64,000 nt of DNA from Palsa-506 sp963709075 (GTDB taxonomy: Bacteria; Actinomycetota; Actinomycetes; Streptosporangiales; Streptosporangiaceae), in NCBI GenBank assembly GCA_963709075.1, contig CAVPUY010000016.1, positions 62,001 through 126,000 of the forward strand. Reading direction: 5' to 3'. The translations under genes were made by a program, and so were the position numbers. Positions within the stretch are counted from its first letter, which is position 1; each line of letters opens with the position of its first letter. Positions 37,492 through 44,532 of this stretch are shown here, piece after piece. The notes beneath the pieces were generated by a model. That model made no database searches. It saw nothing but the letters and a program-made list of their open reading frames with translations, and had not been told where the DNA came from.

Positions 37492-38058
37492 TCAGTTTGC
37501 GCCTTGTTCATCTGCCGGGCATGGCGGATTGTAAGGCGCAGGCGGGGTATCGTAACAGTCCTTGAATAGTTGACTGGAAGATCCGTTAGGGCTGTTGCCG
37601 ATAAAGGATACTTCTATGCGGGTGAAATATTCCTTGCCGTTTCCGGCCTTGGCGGGCTCGGACAGTGTCAGCTTAGCCTTGTAGGCTATGTCCTTCCCGT
37701 GAGCGCAATCGGGGACGCAGCTTACTTCATTAACGGTACCCTGGCCAACTGCCTTTGTAGAACTCCATTGGCTCCAGGTCAGATTCCGCGCCGCAGCGGT
37801 TCCGTCGCCGCAGGCGAGTTGAATGATAACTGGCTCGAATACCCCTTCGTCGTTGTTGAACCCGCAATTGTCGCTAACCAGCATGTTTGACTGCGGCTGG
37901 GCATTCCCGGAGGCTACGTCACTAGGGCCGGACGTACCGTTTGTGTGTATGACTGCGAATAAGACCGATAGCACGATGGCGAGAACTGCGAGCATGCCGC
38001 CGGCAAGCCACAGAACCCTCCGCTTCCAGTTGCGTCCTGCTCTTTGAGATTCAGCCAC
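37492..38058 (-). CDS. Membrane-anchored extracellular protein of unknown function
   Basis: 188 aa. Basic N-terminus MAESQRAGRNWKRRVLWLAG, one membrane helix (about 16-38), then an extracellular part with six cysteines, Asn/Gly/Ser-rich stretches and a C-terminal CYDTPPAPYNPPCPADEQ. The ribosome site is AAGGTGATGAG. Base use is visibly more A/T-rich than the neighbours, as in the next gene. I do not recognise the family. It lies in the accessory block next to an IS630 remnant. Confidence 0.55.
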   Translation of the reverse strand: MAESQRAGRNWKRRVLWLAGGMLAVLAIVLSVLFAVIHTNGTSGPSDVASGNAQPQSNMLVSDNCGFNNDEGVFEPVIIQLACGDGTAAARNLTWSQWSSTKAVGQGTVNEVSCVPDCAHGKDIAYKAKLTLSEPAKAGNGKEYFTRIEVSFIGNSPNGSSSQLFKDCYDTPPAPYNPPCPADEQGAN

Positions 38059-38093
38059 TCATCACCTTCCATGCATCATGCGCTAACCAAGTT

Positions 38094-39404
38094 CTAGGTA
38101 CGGCGCCGAAGCCGGATTGGCTCCAGTATCTCCTGAAGTACTAGCACGACCGCCCCGCCGACGACGCCGAATAGAACGCCAGACACGAACCCCAGGTATG
38201 CCTCATGTTGCGAGAGTGGAATATTAACGGCGGTTACTTGCACCGAGCCCCCTTCCCGGCTGCCGGACCAGTGCCAGCCAAACGGATCCGTGCTGGTCGG
38301 CAGCGTTCCGGCTTGTAACGAGTATTTAGCCGTAATCGGCTGATGAGGCTGCCGGATATTCTCGAAGTAGAGGCTCCGAGTTAAATCAACCGGGAAGCTT
38401 AACCCGGTGCGTTCTGAAACGGCGGTCACGGCCGGCAACGCAGCTGAGGCAAACTCGCCATCGAATGCCATGGGGAGATTTCTCGCCCAGCACAGATCAA
38501 CTTCGGCGATCGGCTTGAGACTGCCAGCCTGAACGCCGCCAGGAGGGGATCGGCCATACAGCCCCAGTATGTTTGAGGCGGTTCGCGTCGAGCGATGTCC
38601 TACGAAATTGGCGATAATTGCCGGGGTAGCGGCCTGGCTGCCGATAGTCAGCCGGGCGTCCTGAATGGTGACCGGATCGGGCTGCGCCGTGCCGAGGTAA
38701 CTGTACGGATCCGGGCAAGGATAAGGCTGGGATTGTGATATCAAGGTGCCGAGATTCCATTGCGCCACGCCTGGGGCGGGGAACGCGGCAAACAGGTCAA
38801 TCTGCATCAGGACAGTAGACGAGGTCTCCTGCATCATGATCTCGTCTACACTGACTCGTGTTGGGCCAATCGGTAATGCCGTCGCTGACTTCTGCTGGTA
38901 GACGTAGAGTGTGATCCCCGCGTTCGATACCGCAGGCGGCTCATCCGTCCCCGGCCGGAGCGCGAATCCGATGGCCCCGATACTTGCGGAAAGAACCACC
39001 AGGACAATAACCAGCGGAAGATGGAGTTCCGCGAGATAACCACGGAAGGACGGATGCCTAGCAGGCGCCCGGTAGCTTGAGGCGGACGCTTCAGGCTCTC
39101 CGCCCGGGTACCGCTCGAACAGCACCTGCTCCGCGCCCATATCCACCAGCAGGACACGCCAGCCAGCGGCACGCCAGGCTTGCGCTTGGATCCTGGAATC
39201 GTTCGTCCACCACTGCCGGAGGCGCCTGGCGCCGGGCGGGAGGGAGCCGACGAGTTCCTCGATCTCGCCGAAGCTCAGCCTTACCTGATCGCCCGCACCG
39301 CATTTGGCAAGGTGATCATGTAACGGTTCGTACTTCCCCAGCGTTGCTGCTCCCCGTGAGAGGTCAATTCTTCCTGTAACGTCACTGCCTGGAACAAATA
39401 ACAT
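38094..39404 (-). CDS. DUF7662-like N-terminal domain plus two-helix membrane protein
   Basis: 436 aa from the ATG at 39404. Residues about 18-100 are a DUF7662-like domain (KYEPLHDHLAKCGAGDQVRL, FGEIEELVGSLPPGARRLRQ, WWTNDSRIQAQAWRAAGWRV), usually found alone in small actinobacterial proteins. A membrane helix (PLVIVLVVLSASIGAIGFAL) is followed by a large extracellular part (about residues 160-400) and a second helix (YLGFVSGVLFGVVGGAVVLV) near the C-terminus with a basic tail. This fusion of a cytoplasmic DNA- or nucleotide-type domain with an outside domain suggests signalling (inference). More A/T-rich than the surroundings. Confidence 0.6.
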   Translation of the reverse strand: MLFVPGSDVTGRIDLSRGAATLGKYEPLHDHLAKCGAGDQVRLSFGEIEELVGSLPPGARRLRQWWTNDSRIQAQAWRAAGWRVLLVDMGAEQVLFERYPGGEPEASASSYRAPARHPSFRGYLAELHLPLVIVLVVLSASIGAIGFALRPGTDEPPAVSNAGITLYVYQQKSATALPIGPTRVSVDEIMMQETSSTVLMQIDLFAAFPAPGVAQWNLGTLISQSQPYPCPDPYSYLGTAQPDPVTIQDARLTIGSQAATPAIIANFVGHRSTRTASNILGLYGRSPPGGVQAGSLKPIAEVDLCWARNLPMAFDGEFASAALPAVTAVSERTGLSFPVDLTRSLYFENIRQPHQPITAKYSLQAGTLPTSTDPFGWHWSGSREGGSVQVTAVNIPLSQHEAYLGFVSGVLFGVVGGAVVLVLQEILEPIRLRRRT

Positions 39405-39447
39405 CACGCTGACCTGGACCAGGCAACTAGCTCTGCCCTTCCGTGAT

Positions 39448-39690
39448 CTAAGGTCTCGGGGTTTCTCCTGAAGGTGCCTGGTGGACCGTAAGGATGCTTG
39501 TTTTAGTCCGGGCGCTGTTGATGCTGGCGAGGATCTGGCCGGCGGCCTTGGTCCAGGCAAACGGGCGGGCTGGTCGTGCGGGGTTCCCCTAAAGCCAGCT
39601 GCGGGTGAACGCGCCGATGACGGCGTCAGCGCCTTGACGGAGGTGAAGGAGCCGCGGCGGATGGCCTGGCGGGCTGGCCTCGCTGGCTTC
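39448..39690 (-). pseudogene. IS630-family transposase remnant (C-terminal piece)
   Basis: The minus strand reads KAIRRGS-type AIRRGSFTSVKALT, then after a frame change DAVIGAFTRSW, one stop codon, and PARPFAWTKAAGQILASI. These match the last third of DDE_3/IS630 transposases (AIRRGSF..V..L...I..F......PF.WT.TADxIL). The catalytic part and the left end are missing. It lies directly between the DUF7662 gene and tRNA-Thr. Confidence 0.55.
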
Positions 39691-39790
39691 CCCGGGCGCG
39701 GCCCTTGCCGCGCTGGCTAAGTGAGCCCGCACGGCAAGAGCCGAGCCGGATCCCGCTAGCCAGCGATCGGCTAGGATGCACCAAGTTCCC

Positions 39791-39863
39791 GCCGGTGTAG
39801 CTCAGCAGGCAGAGCAGCCGTCTTGTAAACGGCAGGTCAGCGGTTCGACTCCGCTCACCGGCT
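39791..39863 (+). tRNA. tRNA-Thr (anticodon TGT)
   Basis: 73-nt cloverleaf: acceptor GCCGGTG/CACCGGC with discriminator T, D-arm with TAGCTCAGCAGGCAGAGCA, anticodon stem GCCGT/ACGGC with loop CTTGTAA, and T-arm AGCGG/CCGCT with loop TTCGACT. Anticodon TGT reads ACA. No CCA is encoded. It flanks the accessory block and could be an integration site, but I see no duplicated 3' end in the window. Confidence 0.95.
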
Positions 39864-39937
39864 CGACGCGGTTCCGCTCAGCCAATGATGATCCCCGCCG
39901 CCGCGTCGGCAGCTATCCGCCTGACCTGCTGAAGCGG

Positions 39938-40111
39938 TTAGGATCGACCGGTCAGATCGGCCAGGAAATGCGTAATGCCAGCCGCGAGTCCAACGATAAA
40001 GTGGCCGATCAGGCTAACCACGGCGCCAAGTGTCGCCGGCGCCGTAAACGCCATGTAAACAGCGAGTAAGATAATAGCCCAGACGATCCAATGGGCCTTT
40101 AGGGTTAGCAT
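39938..40111 (-). CDS. Small membrane protein, 57 aa
   Basis: Starts MLTLKAHWIVWAIILLAVYM, continues with AVVSLIGHFIVGLAAGITHF and ends LADLTGRS. Two hydrophobic segments separated by TAPATLGA suggest a small two-helix membrane protein. Length is too small for routine gene finders. No strong ribosome site is visible, which lowers certainty. Small proteins of this kind are common next to tRNA genes in actinomycetes. Confidence 0.5.
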   Translation of the reverse strand: MLTLKAHWIVWAIILLAVYMAFTAPATLGAVVSLIGHFIVGLAAGITHFLADLTGRS

Positions 40112-40420
40112 GGCCGAGCGTTGTCACGGTGGGTTACTAACCAGTTACCGTCCATTGCCCCACACCCTTGTTCGGTATCTGACTTCATCCCCAAGCCGGC
40201 CTGCGGGCTGTCCCGATGCCGGGCATAGCCAGGCTCCCATGCTGATTTTCGCATCTACGTTGACTCCCAGGCAAGAGATGGAGGCGCCCGTTGCGAGCTG
40301 GTCATAACGTGACGATTACCGTGGCGCAGGTCATAACTGCGCGGGTGAGCTGGCTCGGCTGAGGCCCGCACTGCCAGGCGCGACTGCGTCAATGACGGCC
40401 AAGAAGCATATTGTCCAGGT
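40112..40420. other. Intergenic stretch, 309 bp
   Basis: Between the small membrane protein (minus) and the CMD-family gene (plus). It has several T/A-rich patches (for example around 40180 and 40250) but no supportable promoter pair, RNA or open frame. Confidence 0.4.
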
Positions 40421-41050
40421 ATGAGCCGCCTTCCTAGCCTGCGCTATGACGATCTCGATGCCGATGGCCAGGCCGTCTGGGACGCCATCGTCGGTTCGCG
40501 AGGCCGCCTGATCGATGACAGCGGCGGGCTGATCGGTCCCTTCAATGCCTTCGTGCACGCGCCCGAAGTCGGCAGGAACCTGGGCTCGCTGGGCGGCGTC
40601 ATCCGGTTCGGGACATCCATCGAGCGGCGGCTGAGCGAGATCGCCATCATCACCGTGGGCGCCCGGTGGAAGGCCGAGTTCGAATGGTGGGCGCACTCCC
40701 GGATGGCCCGCGAGCACGGCGTTGACGACGCGATCGTCGACGCCATCGGCAACGGCGCCGAACCGCCATTCGAGACGGACGACGAGCGGACCGTCTACGC
40801 CGTCGCCCGGCAACTCGCCGAGACCGGCCAGCTCAGCCCGGATATCTACGCCGTCGCGCAGCGACTGCTCGGCGATGCCGGGATGGTGGAGCTTGTCTCG
40901 CTGTGCGGCTACTACACCCTCATCTCGTTCCTGCTGAACGCCTTCGCGGTGCCGCTGCCGCCAGGCGCCAGCCCGGCCTGGGACGGCCCGACGGCCGCGA
41001 AGCCCGAGAACCCATCCGCTTCGCCGCGCCTGCCGGGCACCTCCAGCTGA
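40421..41050 (+). CDS. Carboxymuconolactone decarboxylase family protein
   Basis: 209 aa. The CMD fold is shown by GPFNAFVHAPEVGRNLGSLG, IERRLSEIAIITVGARWKAE, EWWAHSRMAREHGV and LVSLCGYYTLISFLLNAFAV. The Glu/His pair in KAEFEWWAHSRMA replaces the AhpD CxxC, as in the non-thiol members. It is intact and 22 bp from a short-chain dehydrogenase remnant. Clusters of CMD-family, SDR and amidase genes usually serve degradation of aromatic or cyclic compounds (inference). Confidence 0.8.
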   Translation: MSRLPSLRYDDLDADGQAVWDAIVGSRGRLIDDSGGLIGPFNAFVHAPEVGRNLGSLGGVIRFGTSIERRLSEIAIITVGARWKAEFEWWAHSRMAREHGVDDAIVDAIGNGAEPPFETDDERTVYAVARQLAETGQLSPDIYAVAQRLLGDAGMVELVSLCGYYTLISFLLNAFAVPLPPGASPAWDGPTAAKPENPSASPRLPGTSS

Positions 41051-41072
41051 TCATGACGGCAGGGCTGCGGCC

Positions 41073-41300
41073 ATGATCGCGGCAGACGTGGGTCCCGACC
41101 TGCTGCCGGAGGCAACCGGATCGGCGCCCGGCCGGAGCAGGCTGGCCGGCCGCCGGATGCTCGTCGTCGGGGCCGGGACGCGGCCTTCCGCCGAGCCCGA
41201 TCCGCCCACCGGCAACGGCCGCGTGATCGCGGTCCTTGCGGCCAGGGACGGCGCGGCTGTCGCCTGCGCCGACCGGGACGAGGCAGACCAAAGGCCGGGA
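41073..41300 (+). pseudogene. SDR-family oxidoreductase remnant (N-terminal piece)
   Basis: The frame from 41073 contains LAGRRMLVVGAGTRPSAEPD, then NGRVIAVLAARDGAAVACAD and RDEADQ. This is the Rossmann start of an actinobacterial SDR with its GAGTRPSxxPDxPxGNG loop. After about 75 residues the similarity stops, and the same DNA becomes the leader of the amidase gene at 41330. The remaining ~170 residues (Tyr-x-x-x-Lys region) are absent. Confidence 0.6.
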
Positions 41301-41329
41301 ACAATGACCGGAACCAATGAGGAGCAACG

Positions 41330-42757
41330 TTGGCAAGCATCGACACGACGTGGCAGGACGCCACGGCCCAGGCCGACCTGGTCCGCCGCGGCGAGCTGCG
41401 GCCCAGGGATCTCGTGGCGGCCGCCATCGCCCGGATCGAGGCGGTTAATCCCAGGCTTGACGCCGTGATCCGCACCCGGTTCGACGAGGCGCTGGCCGAA
41501 GCGGACGCTGACCTGCCCGACGGCCCCTTCCGCGGGGTGCCGATCCTCTTCAAGGACCTGGGCTGCTTCGTCGCGGGTGAGGTCACGGCGTTCGGCCTCG
41601 GGCCGATGCGCGACCTGCCCTTCCCGGTGACGTCCTACCTGGCGGAGCAGTTCCGGGCGGCCGGCTTCATCCCGCTCGGCCGCACCAACGTGCCGGAGCT
41701 CGGCACCACGGTGACCACGGAGGCGAAGAGCTTTCCGCCAGCCCGCAACCCGTGGCAGCCGGATCATTCGGCCGGTGGCTCGTCCGGCGGGTCGGCGGCT
41801 GCGGTGGCGAGCGGCATGGTGCCGGTCGCGCACGCCAGCGATGGCGGCGGCTCGATCCGGATCCCGGCGAGTGAGTGCGGGCTGGTGGGCCTCAAGCCGA
41901 CCAGGGGACGGGTGAGCCAGGGCCCGTTGGTCGGCGAGGCCTGGGCCGGCGGCGCCATCGACGGCGCAGTGACGCGCACCGTGCGTGATGCGGCCGGGAT
42001 CCTGGACGTAATCAGCGCGCGTATGCCGGGCGAGCCCTACTACGCGCCGCCGCTGCCGCGCCCCCTGCTGCAGGAGGCCGGGGCGGACCCGGGGCGGCTG
42101 CGGATCGGGGTAATTGACCGGCCGGGCGCGGAGCTCTACCTGGACGATCCGGAATGCCGAGCCGCGGTTGCTGCCGCCGCCGGGCTGCTGGAGTCGCTCG
42201 GCCACCACATCGACGAGTCGGCTCCGGCCGCCATGTTCGAGCCGGAGTTCGCCGGCCATTTCAACAACATCATCGCCGCCGACGCCGAGGCGACTCTCCA
42301 GGCATTCGAGGTGCTGCTCGGCCGCCAGATCAGCGACGACGAGATCGAGCCGCGCAACGCCTCCTACCGGCGCGGCGGCCAGGAACTTGGCGCCGTCGGA
42401 TACCTGCAGAGCCGGTCCTGGATCGGGATGTGGGCGCGACGGATGGCCGGCTGGTGGACCGGCCACGACCTGCTGGTCACCCCGACGCTGGGCGCCCCGC
42501 CGCCCGGTCTCGGCTGGTTCACCGCAGCAGGGCAGTCCGAGGGCAAGCGGATCGCCAGTTTCATTCCGTACACCGCCCAGTTCAACATGACCGGCCAGCC
42601 TGCGGTCAGCCTCCCCCTGCACTGGACGCCCGGCGGCCTGCCCGTCGGCGTGCAGCTGGTCGCCGGGTATGGCCGCGAAGACATGCTCGTTCAGGTCGCC
42701 AGCCAACTGGAGCAGGCCGCGCCATGGGCCGGGCGGCGGCCGCCGGTGCGCGCCTAG
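41330..42757 (+). CDS. Amidase (amidase-signature family)
   Basis: 475 aa from a TTG at 41330 with GAGGAGCAACG upstream. The amidase-signature triad is clear: Lys in GVPILFKDLGCFVAGE, cis-Ser in HSAGGSSGGSAAAVASG, and nucleophile Ser in DGGGSIRIPASECGLVGLKP. The remainder covers the usual C-terminal region (FNMTGQPAVSLPLHW, VGVQLVAGYGREDMLVQVA). These enzymes hydrolyse amides in the cytoplasm. The substrate is not known; a Glu-tRNA amidotransferase GatA role is unlikely because GatB and GatC are absent. Confidence 0.85.
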   Translation: MASIDTTWQDATAQADLVRRGELRPRDLVAAAIARIEAVNPRLDAVIRTRFDEALAEADADLPDGPFRGVPILFKDLGCFVAGEVTAFGLGPMRDLPFPVTSYLAEQFRAAGFIPLGRTNVPELGTTVTTEAKSFPPARNPWQPDHSAGGSSGGSAAAVASGMVPVAHASDGGGSIRIPASECGLVGLKPTRGRVSQGPLVGEAWAGGAIDGAVTRTVRDAAGILDVISARMPGEPYYAPPLPRPLLQEAGADPGRLRIGVIDRPGAELYLDDPECRAAVAAAAGLLESLGHHIDESAPAAMFEPEFAGHFNNIIAADAEATLQAFEVLLGRQISDDEIEPRNASYRRGGQELGAVGYLQSRSWIGMWARRMAGWWTGHDLLVTPTLGAPPPGLGWFTAAGQSEGKRIASFIPYTAQFNMTGQPAVSLPLHWTPGGLPVGVQLVAGYGREDMLVQVASQLEQAAPWAGRRPPVRA

Positions 42758-42802
42758 GCTCAATGTGATCTAGGCCCCGAACTGGGTACATACCCGTGAA
42801 GC

Positions 42803-44314
42803 ATGGGCGAAGGGCGGGCAACGGAGCCGCAGCCACGCAACCGGCGCGAGCTGTCCGATTCTGCGCGCCCCGGCTCAGTCCCGCCGGGCCCGCGCCGGCG
42901 GCACAGCAGGAAGGCCAAGATCGCCGCCTGGACAGCCGGCATCCTGACCGGCGTCGTGGTCGTCGCTGCTATCGGCGTCTACACCGCATACCGTCACCTG
43001 AACGGCAATATCCGGCAGCTCAATATCAGTGGCCTCGTCGGCCCGCAGCCCCCGGACCATCACCCGCACGCCGAGAACATCGTCATCATCGGATCTGACA
43101 GCCGCCACGGCCAGAGCAGCCGGTACGGCAACAGCCAGGATCTCACCACCGACCAGTCCGACACGCTGATGATCGCCCACATCCCGGCCGACCGGCAATG
43201 GGCCCAGGTGATGTCGATCCCGCGCGACTCCTGGGTCAACATCCCGTCCTGCCGGATGGGAAACGGCCAGCGTTCGTCACCGCAGGTCTTCAAGATCAAC
43301 GAGGCGTTCGCGATCGGCAACCTGGACGGCAACCACACCGCCCTCGGCATCGCCTGCACGATCAAGACCATCGAGCACGACACCGGCATCCACATCGATC
43401 ACTTCGTCGCGATCAACTTCGCCGGATTCCGTGACATGGTCAACGCCCTGCACGGCGTGCCGGAGTGCAATACCCAGCCGATCGACGACCCGCTGTCCGG
43501 CCTGCATCTCACAGCCGGTCATCACATGCTGAACGGCGCCCAGGCACTTGGCTACGTACGCGCCCGCTATACCCTCGGCAACGGCAGCGACCTGGAGCGC
43601 ATCGGCCGCCAGCAGGCCTTCATGGCGGCACTTGTCCGGCGCGTCAAGGGCGAACTGCTCAACCCGGTCGCCGTCTTCCGGTTCCTGGACGCGGCCACCA
43701 AGTCCATAACCATCGACAGCCAGTTCGGCGGCATCTCCGGCCTGTTCAAGCTCGGCAACAGCCTGAAGAGCCTGCCATCGAGCAAGATCACCTTCTTCAC
43801 GCTGCCGACCTACCCGCGCTCCCTGGTCGACCCGCAAGACCTAGCCAACGTGATGTGGACACAGCCGCTGGACAGCCGCATCTTCCAGGCGTTCCGCGAC
43901 GATGTCCCGGTGAGCAAGGCACTGCTCCGGTCGCACCACGCGCCCCGGCTGCCCGCCCGTGACGTGCGCGTTGCCGTGCTCAACGGGACCGGCCAGTTCG
44001 GTCTCGCCAGCAGCGTGGCGGCCATCCTGCAGCAGGACGGCTTCACCGTAACCCGATCCACCGACATCGGATCCCGGCCTACCCAGACAGTGATCAAGTA
44101 CCGGGCCGGCCACGAGCGCCAGGCCAGCAGGCTCGGCGCGAAGATCAGCGGCGCGGCGTTCCAGCGGGTCGGCAGTCACGGCCCGGCGCTTTCCCTGGTG
44201 CTCGGCGGTAACTACGGCACCACGGCAGTGGCGAAGACGAACGTGACGGCGCCGGCCCCGCAGCCGTCGCCGAGCTTCAGCGCCCGCAAGGCCAGCCAGC
44301 GTGTCTGCACGTGA
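42803..44314 (+). CDS. LytR-CpsA-Psr (LCP) family protein with LytR_C domain
   Basis: 503 aa. A basic cytoplasmic tail and one membrane segment (about 41-63) lead to the LCP catalytic domain: NIVIIGSDSRHGQSSRYG, QSDTLMIAHIPADRQWAQVM, SIPRDSWVNIPS, and DHFVAINFAGFRDMVNAL with YVRARYTLGNGSDLERIGRQ. The conserved Arg/Asp residues that bind the polyprenyl pyrophosphate are present. A LytR_C domain follows (about 390-470, DVRVAVLNGTGQFGLASSVA). LCP enzymes ligate glycopolymers to peptidoglycan outside the membrane. The gene is intact. Confidence 0.85.
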   Translation: MGEGRATEPQPRNRRELSDSARPGSVPPGPRRRHSRKAKIAAWTAGILTGVVVVAAIGVYTAYRHLNGNIRQLNISGLVGPQPPDHHPHAENIVIIGSDSRHGQSSRYGNSQDLTTDQSDTLMIAHIPADRQWAQVMSIPRDSWVNIPSCRMGNGQRSSPQVFKINEAFAIGNLDGNHTALGIACTIKTIEHDTGIHIDHFVAINFAGFRDMVNALHGVPECNTQPIDDPLSGLHLTAGHHMLNGAQALGYVRARYTLGNGSDLERIGRQQAFMAALVRRVKGELLNPVAVFRFLDAATKSITIDSQFGGISGLFKLGNSLKSLPSSKITFFTLPTYPRSLVDPQDLANVMWTQPLDSRIFQAFRDDVPVSKALLRSHHAPRLPARDVRVAVLNGTGQFGLASSVAAILQQDGFTVTRSTDIGSRPTQTVIKYRAGHERQASRLGAKISGAAFQRVGSHGPALSLVLGGNYGTTAVAKTNVTAPAPQPSPSFSARKASQRVCT

Positions 44315-44532
44315 GCGGCGGCCAGCCGGCGGCGGCTACGGCCTGCCCCACCGGATCCACGGCGCAGTCGCCAGCCGGTAGGGCACCCGGGCACCGGGAG
44401 CCAGGTAGACGCGGCCGTCATCGCGGCTGGCGATCGCTGTCTAACCCGTTCCGCTAACCCGTTGCGTTAATCCGTTCGCCAGTCTGGCCAGCCGCGACGC
44501 CGCGGCAGCGCGCCGCGGATACCGTTGACGGC

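Noticed and set aside
39481..39720. Plus-strand frame of 79 codons
   Set aside because: It is the antisense of the IS630 remnant, which gives a better match on the minus strand.
39776..40069. Plus-strand frame running through tRNA-Thr
   Set aside because: Overlaps a tRNA and the small membrane gene on the other strand; no family resemblance.
41330..42757. GatA (Glu-tRNA amidotransferase subunit A)
   Set aside because: No GatB/GatC nearby, and the sequence looks like a stand-alone amidase.
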